Below the pieces are notes generated by a model. The model made no database searches. It was not told the origin of the DNA and was given only the letters and a program-made list of their open reading frames with translations. Shown here piece by piece: positions 41,952 to 51,122 of a DNA stretch of 64,000 nucleotides. Source of the stretch: Streptomyces sp. NBC_01210. GTDB taxonomy: Bacteria > Actinomycetota > Actinomycetes > Streptomycetales > Streptomycetaceae. Both the position numbers and the translations under genes were made by a program. The stretch covers positions 7,502,001 to 7,566,000 of the forward strand of contig NZ_CP108549.1 in the NCBI RefSeq assembly GCF_036010325.1, read 5' to 3'. Every line of letters starts with the position of its first letter. The stretch's first letter is position 1.

Positions 41952-43278
41952 CGTGACAACGCCCATGGACAGCCGGGCACTCGACGAGGTGGTCACCTTC
42001 ACCTCCGAGCTGATCCGCATCGACACCACCAACCGCGGCGGCGGGGACTGCCAGGAGCGGCCCGCCGCGGAGTATGTCGCCGAGCGGCTGGCCGGCGCCG
42101 GCCCCGAACCCACCCTGCTGGAGCGCACGCCCGGGCGCACCAATGTCGTCGCCCGGATCGAGGGCACCGACCCGTCCGCCGACGCGCTCCTCGTCCACGG
42201 CCATCTGGACGTGGTGCCCGCAGAGCCCGCCGACTGGTCCGTGCACCCCTTCTCCGGAGAGGTCCGCGACGGCGTGGTGTGGGGCCGGGGCGCGGTCGAC
42301 ATGAAGAACATGGACGCGATGGTCCTCGCGGTCGTACGGGCATGGGCGCGCGCGGGCATCAGGCCCCGGCGCGACATCGTCATCGCGTACACCGCCGACG
42401 AGGAGGCCAGCGCCGTCGACGGCTCAGGCTTCCTCGCCGACCGCCATCCCGGCCTGTTCGAGGGCTGTACGGAGGGGATCAGCGAGTCGGGGGCCTTCAG
42501 CTTCCACGCGGGACCCGGGATGACGCTCTACCCGATCGCGGCCGGAGAGCGCGGCACGGCATGGCTCAAACTCACCGCGCGGGGCACGGCCGGCCATGGC
42601 TCCAAGGTCAACCGTGCCAATGCGGTGAGCCGGCTGGCCGCGGCCGTCGCCCGGATCGGCGAGCATCAGTGGCCGGTGCGTCTCACCCCGACCGTACGGG
42701 CCGCGCTGGCCGAGCTCGCCGTACTGCACGGCATCGAGACCGATGTGCACGCGGACGGCTTCGACGTGGACGCGCTGATGGCGAAGCTCGGCCCGGCCGC
42801 CGCGTTGGTCGAGCCGACCGTGCGCAACAGCGCCAACCCGACGATGCTGGAAGCCGGTTACAAGATCAACGTCATTCCCGGGCACGCCATCGCGTATGTC
42901 GACGGGCGGATGCTGCCCGGCGGCGAGGCCGAGTTCCACGACACGATGGACCGGCTGACCGGACCGGACGTCGAGTGGGAGTTCCACCACCGCGAGGCGG
43001 CTCTGCAGGCCCCCGTCGACTCCCCGACCTACGCCAAGCTGCGGGCGGCCGTCGAGCGCTTCGACCCGGCCGGCCATGTCGTGCCGTACTGCATGCCCGG
43101 CGGCACCGACGCCAAGCAGTTCTCCCGGCTCGGCATCACCGGCTACGGCTTCTCGCCGCTGAAGCTGCCCGTGGGCTTCGACTACGCGGCTCTGTTCCAC
43201 GGGGTCGACGAGCGCGTCCCGGTCGAGGCACTGCACTTCGGCGTAAAGGTTCTCGACCACTATCTGCGGTCCGCATAG
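41944..43278 (+). CDS. M20-family metallopeptidase
   Basis: A 444-residue zinc peptidase from ATG 41944, behind GGAGGAG. The metal site is seen in LLVHGHLDVVP, WGRGAVDMKNMDAM, and the catalytic Glu-Glu in YTADEEAS. The dimerisation domain includes ARGTAGHGSKVNRANAV; CMPGGTDAKQFSRLG is near the C-terminus. Hydrolyses amino acid amide or dipeptide bonds. The S9 gene begins 19 bp later. Confidence 0.92.
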   Translation: MADVTTPMDSRALDEVVTFTSELIRIDTTNRGGGDCQERPAAEYVAERLAGAGPEPTLLERTPGRTNVVARIEGTDPSADALLVHGHLDVVPAEPADWSVHPFSGEVRDGVVWGRGAVDMKNMDAMVLAVVRAWARAGIRPRRDIVIAYTADEEASAVDGSGFLADRHPGLFEGCTEGISESGAFSFHAGPGMTLYPIAAGERGTAWLKLTARGTAGHGSKVNRANAVSRLAAAVARIGEHQWPVRLTPTVRAALAELAVLHGIETDVHADGFDVDALMAKLGPAAALVEPTVRNSANPTMLEAGYKINVIPGHAIAYVDGRMLPGGEAEFHDTMDRLTGPDVEWEFHHREAALQAPVDSPTYAKLRAAVERFDPAGHVVPYCMPGGTDAKQFSRLGITGYGFSPLKLPVGFDYAALFHGVDERVPVEALHFGVKVLDHYLRSA

Positions 43279-43297
43279 GGCCTAGGGGGAATCGGCA

Positions 43298-45301
43298 ATG
43301 GTACCCACGGGAGCCTACGGAACCTGGCCTTCACCGATCGACGCGGCGCTTGCCGCCTCGCACGACGGGCGCCCGGAGTATCTCGGCATGGTCGGCGACG
43401 AGGTGTGGTGGACCGCGCCACGCCCCGCCGAGGGCGGCAGGCGGGCCCTGATGCGCAGACGGGTCGACGGCGGCGAGGAGTCGGTGCTCCCGGCCCCGTG
43501 GAACGTCCGCAGCAGGGTCATCGAGTACGGGGGCCAGCCCTGGGCCGGAGCCCTGCGCGCCGAAGGCGGCCCGCTCATCGTCTTTGTCCACTTCCCCGAC
43601 CAGCGGCTGTACGTGTACGAGCCGGACACGCCCGAGGCCGAGCCCCGTCCGCTCACGCCGGTGTCGGCACTCGGCGGCGGCCTGCGCTGGGTCGACCCGC
43701 AGCTCCGGCTGGACCGTGGTGAAGTCTGGTGCGTACTCGAGGAGTTCACCGGCGCGGCGCCCACGGACGTACGCCGGGTTATCGCGGCCGTGCCGCTGGA
43801 CGGCTCGGCCGTCGAGGACCGTGCCGCGGTGCGGGAGCTCTCCGACGACCGGCACCGCTTCGTCACCGGGCCGCGGCTCTCGCCGGACGGGCGCCACGCC
43901 GCCTGGATCGCCTGGGACCATCCGCAGATGCCGTGGGACGGCTCGGTGGTGATGCTCGGCGAGGTGACGGAGAGCGGCCCGTTCGGCGGTGTGCGGCCCG
44001 TCGTCGGGGAGACGGACGAGTCGGTCGCCCAGGTCGACTGGGCCCCGGACGGCTCGCTGCTCTTCGTCTCCGACCTCGGCAACTGGTGGGAGCTGCAGCG
44101 CATCCGGCTCGAGGGGCCGGTGCCCGGGGTCGTTCCGCGCACCGGTCTCTGTCCCGGCCGCGGGGAGGAGTTCGGCGGGCCGCTGTGGAAGATCGGCCTC
44201 AAGTGGTTCCACCCCCTGGAGAACGGGCTGATCGCCGTCATCCACGGCAAGGGCGCCACCGCGCTGGGGATTCTCGACCCGGAGACCGGCGAGCTCGTCG
44301 ACGCCGCCGGACCCTGGACCGAGTGGTCGTCCACCCTCGCCGTGCACGGTGACCGGGCGATCGGGGTCGCGGCCAGCCCGCGCAGCGCGTACGAGGTCGT
44401 CGAGCTCGACACCCGTACCGGGCGGACCCGGGTCATAGGCTCGGCGCACGACGACCCGGTGGACCCGGTGTACTACCCGGAGCCGCAGATCCGTACCTTC
44501 GTCGGCCCCGACAACCGCGAGGTCCACGCCCATATCTATCCGCCGCACAGCCCGGACCGGATCGCGCCCGACGACGAACTGCCGCCCTTCGTGGTGTGGG
44601 CGCACGGCGGCCCCACCGGTCATGCCCCGCTCGTCCTCGACCTCGAGATCGCCTACTTCACCTCGCGCGGCATCGGCGTCGCCGAGGTCAACTACGGCGG
44701 CTCCACCGGCTACGGCAGGCAGTACCGCAACCGGCTGCGCGAACAGTGGGGCGTCGTCGACGTCGAGGACTGCGCGGCTGTCGCCGAGACACTGGCCGCC
44801 GAAGGCACGGCGGACCCGGCGCGGCTCGCCATCCGCGGCGGCAGCGCGGGCGGCTGGACCGCTGCCGCCTCCCTCACCAGCACCGACGTCTACGCCTGCG
44901 GCACCATCATCTATCCGATCCTCGACCTGACGAGCTGGGCCACCGACGGGACCCATGACTTCGAGTCGCAGTACCTGGAAACGCTGATCGGCCCGCTCGC
45001 CGAAGTCCCCGGCCGCTACCGCGAGCGCTCGCCGCTGCAGCACGTCGACCGGATCACCACGCCGTTCCTGCTGCTGCAGGGCCTCGACGACGTGATCTGC
45101 CCGCCCGTGCAGTGCGAGCGGTTCCTGGCACAGATGGCGGGCCGCGGCGTCCCGCACGCGTTCATCGCCTTCGAGGGCGAGGGCCATGGCTTCCGCAGGG
45201 CCGACACGATGGTCCGCGCGCTCGAGTCCGAACTCTCTCTCTACGCCCAGACCTTCGGCATCATCCGCCGCGACGTCCCCCCGCTGGAGCTCAAGAAGTG
45301 A
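43298..45301 (+). CDS. S9-family prolyl oligopeptidase-like serine peptidase
   Basis: A 667-residue protein with an N-terminal beta-propeller and C-terminal alpha/beta hydrolase. The nucleophile is Ser516 in RGGSAGGW, with Asp about 597 in LQGLDDVICPPVQ and His about 630 in EGEGHGFR. Cleaves short oligopeptides, probably in the cytosol, as no signal peptide is seen. GGGGGAA precedes ATG 43298. Its stop overlaps the next GTG as GTGA. Confidence 0.92.
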   Translation: MVPTGAYGTWPSPIDAALAASHDGRPEYLGMVGDEVWWTAPRPAEGGRRALMRRRVDGGEESVLPAPWNVRSRVIEYGGQPWAGALRAEGGPLIVFVHFPDQRLYVYEPDTPEAEPRPLTPVSALGGGLRWVDPQLRLDRGEVWCVLEEFTGAAPTDVRRVIAAVPLDGSAVEDRAAVRELSDDRHRFVTGPRLSPDGRHAAWIAWDHPQMPWDGSVVMLGEVTESGPFGGVRPVVGETDESVAQVDWAPDGSLLFVSDLGNWWELQRIRLEGPVPGVVPRTGLCPGRGEEFGGPLWKIGLKWFHPLENGLIAVIHGKGATALGILDPETGELVDAAGPWTEWSSTLAVHGDRAIGVAASPRSAYEVVELDTRTGRTRVIGSAHDDPVDPVYYPEPQIRTFVGPDNREVHAHIYPPHSPDRIAPDDELPPFVVWAHGGPTGHAPLVLDLEIAYFTSRGIGVAEVNYGGSTGYGRQYRNRLREQWGVVDVEDCAAVAETLAAEGTADPARLAIRGGSAGGWTAAASLTSTDVYACGTIIYPILDLTSWATDGTHDFESQYLETLIGPLAEVPGRYRERSPLQHVDRITTPFLLLQGLDDVICPPVQCERFLAQMAGRGVPHAFIAFEGEGHGFRRADTMVRALESELSLYAQTFGIIRRDVPPLELKK

Positions 45302-46263
45302 CCCTGCCGCGTCCTGCCGGGGTACAACTCCCGGGCCCCCGATCCCTGACCCGGCCCGCGCGACTGAGGCCGGGGGCCAGGGTCGCCGTCGTCGCGCCCA
45401 GCGGACCCGTCCCCGGAGAGCGGCTCGAAGCGGGCTTGGAGATCCTGCGGAACTGGGACCTGGTTCCGGTCGTGATGCCTCATGTCCGCGGCCGGCACCC
45501 GGAGCTCTCGTATCTCGCCGGCTCGGACGAGGAACGGGCCCGGGACCTGACCGAGGCCTGGTGCGATCCGTCCGTCTCCGCGGTGATCTGCGCCCGCGGC
45601 GGATACGGCGCACAACGCATGGTCGATCTCCTCGACTGGACGGCGATCCGCGCGGCCGGCCCCAAGATCCTCGTCGGCTACAGCGACATAACGGCCCTCC
45701 ACGAGGCTTTCGCCATGCGGATGGGGCTGGCCACGCTGCACGGTCCCATGGCCGGCGCGGCGGCTTTCCTCAAGGACACCCGCACCCAGGAGTCGCTGCG
45801 TGCCACGCTCTTCGAGCCCGAGTCGGTCCGGACGCTCGGCCTGGAGACCGCCCGCACGATGGTCCCCGGCCGGGCCCGCGGCATCACGCTCGGCGGCTGT
45901 GTCTCTCTGCTCGCCGCCGATCTCGGTACACCGCAGGCCCGCACCTCGGCCCGCGGCGGTCTGCTGCTGATCGAGGACGTGGGGGAGGAGGACTACCGGC
46001 TCGACCGGGTCCTCACCCAACTTCTGCGCTCCGGCTGGCTGGAGGGCGTGGCGGGTGTCGCGCTCGGCTCGTGGGCGGAGTGCGGTCCGTACGAGCGGGT
46101 GCGTGCGGTGCTGCAGAACCGGCTCGGCGGCCTTGGCGTGCCGGTCGTGGAGGAGTTCGGCTTCGGGCACGGGGTGCCCGCGTTGACGTTGCCGTTCGGG
46201 GTGCCGGCGGTGCTGGACGCGGACGCGTGCACGCTGACGCTCGAGGTGCCCGCGCTGGTCTGA
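45298..46263 (+). CDS. LD-carboxypeptidase (S66 family)
   Basis: A 321-residue protein from GTG 45298, overlapping the S9 stop, with GGAG just upstream. S66 features are LRPGARVAVVAPSGPVPGER, the nucleophile Ser in LVGYSDITALH, Glu in LLLIEDVGEED and His in FGFGHGVPALTLPFG. The family cuts the L-D bond of muropeptides (murein tetrapeptide), or microcin C. As the last gene of the peptidase cassette it supports a role in recycling D-amino-acid-containing peptides. Confidence 0.92.
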   Translation: MTLPRPAGVQLPGPRSLTRPARLRPGARVAVVAPSGPVPGERLEAGLEILRNWDLVPVVMPHVRGRHPELSYLAGSDEERARDLTEAWCDPSVSAVICARGGYGAQRMVDLLDWTAIRAAGPKILVGYSDITALHEAFAMRMGLATLHGPMAGAAAFLKDTRTQESLRATLFEPESVRTLGLETARTMVPGRARGITLGGCVSLLAADLGTPQARTSARGGLLLIEDVGEEDYRLDRVLTQLLRSGWLEGVAGVALGSWAECGPYERVRAVLQNRLGGLGVPVVEEFGFGHGVPALTLPFGVPAVLDADACTLTLEVPALV

Positions 46264-46390
46264 CGCCGTCGTGTGCTCCAACTCCCCTTTGACAGGGCGA
46301 GGTTGCGGACCTCGGGCGCAGGACGGTGAAGGACATCCGCACCCGGACCGGCGGCTGTATCAGCGGATCAGCCGCCGGGGTCCTCCGGGG

Positions 46391-47458
46391 TTACCGGCCG
46401 AGCGCCGCGTACCCCGGCCGGATCACCTCGTCGATCAGCCGACGGCGCTCCGGCAGCGGCAGGAACGCCGACTCGACCGCGGCGACCGTGAACTCCTCGA
46501 AGACCTCCGGGCCGTAGCCGAAGGCGTCCACCATGTGCTGGAACTCCTGGCTCATGGTGGTGCCGGAGACCAGGCGGTTGTCCGTGTTGAGAGTGACGCG
46601 GAAGCCGAGGCGGCGCAGCAGGTCGATGGGGTGCGTGGCGTAGTCCTTCGCCGCGCCCGTCTGGAGGTTCGAGGTCGGGCAGACCTCCAGGGCGATGCGG
46701 TTGTCGCGTATGTACGCGGCCAGGTGGCCCAGGTCGGCCGTGCCGTCGTCGTGGACCGTGATGTCGTCGGTGACGCGGACGCCGTGCCCGACCCGCTCGG
46801 CGCCGCAGATCTGCACCGCCTCGTGGATCGACTCGGCGCCGACGGCCTCGCCCGCGTGGATCGTGAAGTGGCAGTTGTGCCGCTTCAGATGCTGGAAGGC
46901 GGGCAGGTGGCGGGCCGGCGGGTTGCCGATCTCGCCGCCCGCGATGTCGAAGCCCGCCACCCCGCGGTCGCGGTGTGCCACCGTCAACTCGGCTATCTCC
47001 AGGGAGCGTTCGGTGTGCCGCATGCCGGTGAGCAGAGCGCGGACCGTGATCCGGCCGCCGCTGCGACGCTCGCCCTCGCGGAAGCCGGCGTTGACCGCGT
47101 CGACGACCTCGTCGAGGGTCAGACCGCGCTCCAGATGCTGCTCGGGGGCGTACCGCACCTCGGCGTAGACGACTCCGTCCGTCGCCAGGTCCTCCGCGCA
47201 CTCGGCCGCGATCCGCTGCAGCGCCTCGCGGGTCTGCATCACCGCGCAGGTGTGGGCGAAGGTCTCCAGATACCGCTCGAGCGAGCCGGAGTCCGCGGCG
47301 TCGCGGAACCAGATCGCGAGCGCGGCCGGGTCCTCGGTGGGCAGCTCGCGGTAGCCGCACTCCCGGGCCAGCTCGATGATCGTGGCGGGGCGCAGACCGC
47401 CGTCCAGGTGGTCGTGGAGAACGGCCTTGGGTGCGCGGAGGATGTCAGACAAGTGCAT
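46391..47458 (-). CDS. add: adenosine deaminase
   Basis: A 355-residue zinc enzyme of the amidohydrolase fold. The metal ligands are in LHDHLDGGLR, the catalytic Glu in IHAGEAVG, and the NTDNR motif near the C-terminus. It deaminates adenosine to inosine. It stands alone on the minus strand, convergent with the LD-carboxypeptidase gene. Confidence 0.93.
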   Translation of the reverse strand: MHLSDILRAPKAVLHDHLDGGLRPATIIELARECGYRELPTEDPAALAIWFRDAADSGSLERYLETFAHTCAVMQTREALQRIAAECAEDLATDGVVYAEVRYAPEQHLERGLTLDEVVDAVNAGFREGERRSGGRITVRALLTGMRHTERSLEIAELTVAHRDRGVAGFDIAGGEIGNPPARHLPAFQHLKRHNCHFTIHAGEAVGAESIHEAVQICGAERVGHGVRVTDDITVHDDGTADLGHLAAYIRDNRIALEVCPTSNLQTGAAKDYATHPIDLLRRLGFRVTLNTDNRLVSGTTMSQEFQHMVDAFGYGPEVFEEFTVAAVESAFLPLPERRRLIDEVIRPGYAALGR

Positions 47459-47537
47459 GGCCCGGGAGTGTACGGCACGTCCCGGGAATGGCGCCGTGAC
47501 GGCCGTCTCCCGGCTCGACCGCAGTCGGTCCCAGCGC

Positions 47538-48284
47538 TCAGTTCGACTGGAGTACGGGCATCGCGGGCGCCCCGGTCGGCAGCATGTGCTTGGCCGCCAG
47601 GATCGGCATGTCCTCGACTCGTACCACCTGTGTGACCAGCACGGCAGGGGTGTCGGCCGCCCGGCCCAGCTGCCCTCCGCGGCGCTGCCCGAGCAGTGTC
47701 GCCGTCACCCCGCTGTGTGCGGTGAGCGCCACACCGCGCGAGGCCGCGGACAGCACCGCGAGCATCGAGGTGGCCGGTGCGGGTGCGGCCCGCAGTGCCG
47801 CGGCGAAGGCCGGATGCACCTTGTCCAGCACCTGCTCCGCCGCCGCCCACTCCTGGCTGAGCGCCGCCGCGGTACCTTCCCCGACCAGCAGTGACTCCCA
47901 GAATCGCAGCTCCGCCCCGGCCGATGCGAGCAGATGCTGGGTGGTGAAGTCGGTGGGCTCCTCCACGGCGCGCAGCAGCGGTCGGACGCGGAGCGGGGAG
48001 CCGGTGGACAGCAGCTCCTCCAGCGGCTGGATGTGCTCGTAGCCGCGGCGCGGTGGACGGTCGTTGACGGTGCGGCCGACCCCGCGGCGCACCGAGAGCA
48101 GCCCGTCCTCCTGGAGCAGCAGCAGTGCCTCGCGCAGCGCGGGCCGGCTGACCCCCAGTTCGGCGGCGAGCCGGGGCTCGGACGGGAGCGTGGAGCCCGG
48201 CGGATAGGTGCCTTCGTGAATGGCGTCCGCGATCCGCTCGTACAGGACGACGACCGGCCTTCGCTGCTGCCCGCTGACTACCAC
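47538..48284 (-). CDS. GntR-family transcriptional regulator (UTRA-type)
   Basis: About 248 residues from GTG 48284, behind GAGGAGGATCA; a longer frame from 48302 is possible. The winged HTH is YERIADAIHEGTYPPGSTLP, then AAELGVSRPALREALLLLQ; the C-terminus resembles a UTRA ligand domain. It is divergent from an MFS exporter gene with CTTGTC/GACAAG sites between, so it probably represses that exporter and itself. Confidence 0.88.
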   Translation of the reverse strand: MVVSGQQRRPVVVLYERIADAIHEGTYPPGSTLPSEPRLAAELGVSRPALREALLLLQEDGLLSVRRGVGRTVNDRPPRRGYEHIQPLEELLSTGSPLRVRPLLRAVEEPTDFTTQHLLASAGAELRFWESLLVGEGTAAALSQEWAAAEQVLDKVHPAFAAALRAAPAPATSMLAVLSAASRGVALTAHSGVTATLLGQRRGGQLGRAADTPAVLVTQVVRVEDMPILAAKHMLPTGAPAMPVLQSN

Positions 48285-48301
48285 TGATCCTCCTCGGCTC
48301 A

Positions 48302-48313
48302 CTTGTCAGCAAG
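48302..48313. promoter_or_regulatory. GntR operator candidate 1
   Basis: CTTGTCAGCAAG resembles the perfect site downstream at 48444-48456 and lies about 20 bp upstream of the GntR start codon. Confidence 0.45.
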
Positions 48314-48408
48314 TTATGTGAGCCCGCGCGGCGGAGCAATGGCCGCTGGATCTCGGGTGAGCTGCGATTTCGGTTCACGCCTAATTCACAGCAGGAGGGG
48401 CTTGACGT

Positions 48409-48422
48409 TCTACGCACGTAGA
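48409..48422. promoter_or_regulatory. 14-bp palindrome in MFS promoter
   Basis: TCTACG-CA-CGTAGA is a perfect palindrome directly after TTGACG, and would overlap the MFS promoter. Confidence 0.4.
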
Positions 48423-48443
48423 TTCCAGTCTGTCTGAGCGCAA

Positions 48444-48456
48444 CTTGTCTGACAAG
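48444..48456. promoter_or_regulatory. GntR operator candidate 2
   Basis: CTTGTC-T-GACAAG is a perfect 13-bp palindrome about 53 bp before the MFS start, of the kind bound by GntR/FadR dimers. Confidence 0.55.
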
Positions 48457-48508
48457 GTTGGTTGCGCTGTTCCTATCGAGGCATGACATCCAAGGCAAAG
48501 GGGCCGAC

Positions 48509-49966
48509 ATGTCACCCACGCTCGGCCGGACACGTTCCGGAGCCCCATCCGATCTGGCGGGCCGCGGGCCCATGCTGCTGGCCATGGTGCTGGCCGTGCT
48601 CGGCTACCAGATCAACGCGACCATGCTCAGCCCCGCGCTGCCCGATGTCATCGAGCGTCTCGGCACCACCACCGCGGCCGCCGGCCTCTCCCAGACGCTC
48701 TTCTTCCTGATGGCGGCCATCGGCCAGGTCACGCTCGCCCGCCTCAGCGATCAGCGCGGCCGCAAGCCCATGATGGTGGTCTGCGCGTTCGTCCTGATCG
48801 CCGGCAATCTGCTCAGCGTCTTCGCCCCGAACATCGAGATCTTCATCGCGGGCCGCATCCTCCAGGGCATGTCAGCCGCGATGTTCACGCTTGCCTTCCT
48901 CACCCTGAACCAGCTGCTGACCCCGGCCGGCTTCGGCAAGGCCGCAGGCATCATCACCGCCGTCAACGGCGGCCTCGCGGGCGTCGACGCCATCGCCGGC
49001 GGCCAGATCGCCGACACCATCGGCTTCCGCGGCATCTTCGTCTGCTCCACGCTGATCGCGGTCGCGGGCCTGATCGGCGTACGGAAGTACGTCCCCGATG
49101 TCCCGCCCACCACCGTCGACGCCCGCTTCGACGCGCGCGGCATCGCCGCCCTCTCCCTCGGGCTGACCGGCATCCTCGTCGGCCTCGCCCAGGGCGCGAG
49201 CTGGGGCTGGACCTCGCCGCTCACCCTCGGGTTCCTGTTCGGCGGCCTCGTGGCCCTGGTCCTCTTCGTCGTCTCGCAGAAGAGCGCCGCCAACCCGGTC
49301 ATCGACATCGAGGTGCTCGCCTCCCGCCGCGCCTGGCCGCTGCTGATCACCACGGTCTGCACCCTCGGAGGCGCCTTCGGCGCGGTCGCACTGACCATTC
49401 CGCTCTTCTCTCAGGACGCCCGTGTCGGCCTCGGTCTGTCCGCCGTCACCGCCGCCGTCCTCTTCCTCACGCCCATCCAGCTGATCGGTGTGATCTCCGC
49501 GCCGCTGACCGGCCGGCTCGGCCCGAAGATCGGCTGGCGCAGGGTCGTGGTCACCGGCGCCGCCGCCAACCTCGCGATCTTCGTCTTCGCCACGTTCTTC
49601 CTGGACAACCAGTGGATCCTGGTGACCTCGCTGGCCGCGCTCGGTGTGACGTACGGCGGCTTCATGCTCACCGGCCTCAACGGTCTCGCCGTCACGACGG
49701 CGCCCGAGGACAAGCCCGGCTCGCTCTCCGGTCTCAACGGAGCGTGCTTCGGCATCGGAGCCTCGCTCGGCATCGCCATCGCCTCCGCGATGATCACCGC
49801 GGGCAGCGATGCGCACGGGCCCACCGAGGCCGGATACCAGCACGCGATGTACGCGGCCCTCGCGCTGCTCGCGATCGGTGTTGTCTCCTCGCTGCTGATC
49901 CAGCGTCCCGACCCGGAGACGGTCGCGGCGGAGGAGGAGCCGCAGCTGGTCCTCGCCCACCACTGA
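48509..49966 (+). CDS. MFS transporter
   Basis: A 485-residue multi-helix exporter from ATG 48509, behind AAGGGGCCGAC. It has the MFS motif A-like LARLSDQRGRKPMM and about 12-14 membrane segments. A drug or metabolite exporter is likely; the divergent GntR regulator should control it. A perfect 15-bp hairpin follows the gene. Confidence 0.88.
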   Translation: MSPTLGRTRSGAPSDLAGRGPMLLAMVLAVLGYQINATMLSPALPDVIERLGTTTAAAGLSQTLFFLMAAIGQVTLARLSDQRGRKPMMVVCAFVLIAGNLLSVFAPNIEIFIAGRILQGMSAAMFTLAFLTLNQLLTPAGFGKAAGIITAVNGGLAGVDAIAGGQIADTIGFRGIFVCSTLIAVAGLIGVRKYVPDVPPTTVDARFDARGIAALSLGLTGILVGLAQGASWGWTSPLTLGFLFGGLVALVLFVVSQKSAANPVIDIEVLASRRAWPLLITTVCTLGGAFGAVALTIPLFSQDARVGLGLSAVTAAVLFLTPIQLIGVISAPLTGRLGPKIGWRRVVVTGAAANLAIFVFATFFLDNQWILVTSLAALGVTYGGFMLTGLNGLAVTTAPEDKPGSLSGLNGACFGIGASLGIAIASAMITAGSDAHGPTEAGYQHAMYAALALLAIGVVSSLLIQRPDPETVAAEEEPQLVLAHH

Positions 49967-50006
49967 CGGACGGACACGGCTCACCCGTACCGCCCGCTCC
50001 ACCGCT

Positions 50007-50044
50007 CTCATGGGACCAGGATCCGTTCGTCCTGGTCCCATGAG
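50007..50044 (+). terminator. Perfect 15-bp hairpin after MFS gene
   Basis: CTCATGGGACCAGGA at 50007-50021 pairs with TCCTGGTCCCATGAG at 50030-50044, with an 8-base loop. It begins 40 bp past the MFS stop. Confidence 0.8.
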
Positions 50045-50131
50045 CCACAGCGAGGCACCGAGCAGCAGGAAGTTCGGCGGCCAGGGCCCGGCTCACGCGC
50101 GCCGGGTGAGGCAGCCGGTTAATCTGGCGCG

Positions 50132-50686
50132 ATGCCCGAGACCTCCAACGCCGCCCCCTACCTCGCCGCGGGTCCGCGGGTCGGCATACGCCACTACGCG
50201 TACGAGGACAGCGAGGAGTTCACACAGCTGACGAGCCTGAGCACCGAGCACCACCGGCCCTGGCTCTTTCCGCCGGCCTCGGCGGAGATGTACGCCGTGT
50301 ACGCGCGGAAACTCATCGAGGACCCGACGAAGGCCGGCTTCCTGGTCTGCGCGCGTGACTCCGGCCGGATCGCGGGCTTCATCAACGTCAACAACATCGT
50401 CGAAGGCGGCTTCCGCAGCGGGGCGATCGGCTACGGCGCCTTCGCGCACGCCGTCGGCAGAGGTCTGATGGGCGAAGGCCTCGGCCTGGTCCTGCGATAC
50501 GCCTTCGGCCCGATGGGCCTGCACCGGCTGGAGGCCAACATCCAGCCGGACAACGAGGCTTCGATCGGACTCGTTCGCGGCGCGGGCTTCCGGCTCGAGG
50601 GTTTCTCGCCCGACTTCCTCTACATCGACGGGGCCTGGCGCGACCACGAGCGCTGGGCCATCACAGCGGAGATGCTCAAGCGCTGA
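50132..50686 (+). CDS. GNAT-family N-acetyltransferase (RimJ/RimL-like)
   Basis: A 184-residue acetyltransferase with GRGLMGEGLGLVLRYAF as the acetyl-CoA loop and HRLEANIQPDNEASIGLVRG as the RimJ/L-type strand-loop. The likely acceptor is a protein N-terminus or small amine. TAATCT ends 6 bases before the ATG and no ribosome-binding site is seen, consistent with a leaderless mRNA. Confidence 0.88.
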   Translation: MPETSNAAPYLAAGPRVGIRHYAYEDSEEFTQLTSLSTEHHRPWLFPPASAEMYAVYARKLIEDPTKAGFLVCARDSGRIAGFINVNNIVEGGFRSGAIGYGAFAHAVGRGLMGEGLGLVLRYAFGPMGLHRLEANIQPDNEASIGLVRGAGFRLEGFSPDFLYIDGAWRDHERWAITAEMLKR

Positions 50687-50706
50687 CGTGCCAGTGCCCC
50701 GTGCCT

Positions 50707-51042
50707 TCAGCGGCCCTTGCGGTTGATCTTCATGGTGTCCATGTCGGTCGCCGTCGAACGCAGTTCGCCGAAGCCGCAGCCGAGAGCCTTCAGCGCCGTC
50801 TCCGCCCGGTCCTCGGCGATCGCTGCGGCCATCTCCTCGCCGTCCGCCGCGTCCGATACGACGACATAGCGGACCGAGAAGTGCTTGAGCGCACGGTCGT
50901 AGGTGAGCGAGCCCTCCTCGGTGAACCGCATCTGCGTGAGGCCGTGGTTGTCCACGTCGGCGAGCAGACTGCCGCGCGACTCGTCCGTCAGTCCGTCCCA
51001 GGTCCCGCGCACGATCACCCGGTACGTGTGCCGCGTGCTCAT
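50707..51042 (-). CDS. DUF6204-family protein
   Basis: A 111-residue protein from ATG 51042 (MSTRHTYRVIVRGTWDGL). The beta-rich pattern with FTEEGSLTYDRALKHFSVRY and the C-terminal ALKALGCGFGELRSTATDMD matches a small actinobacterial family of unknown function. It is divergent from the arginase-fold gene. Confidence 0.75.
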   Translation of the reverse strand: MSTRHTYRVIVRGTWDGLTDESRGSLLADVDNHGLTQMRFTEEGSLTYDRALKHFSVRYVVVSDAADGEEMAAAIAEDRAETALKALGCGFGELRSTATDMDTMKINRKGR

Positions 51043-51122
51043 CTCTTCCGCTGCCTTCCGCTCGTCGAACACTCCGGAGAAACGCATTGAAGATGCAGAG
51101 TACGGCGGTGAGGATGGACCGC

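Noticed and set aside
43331..45613. 760-residue minus-strand frame
   Set aside because: Antisense shadow of the S9 and S66 peptidase genes, whose catalytic motifs are clear.
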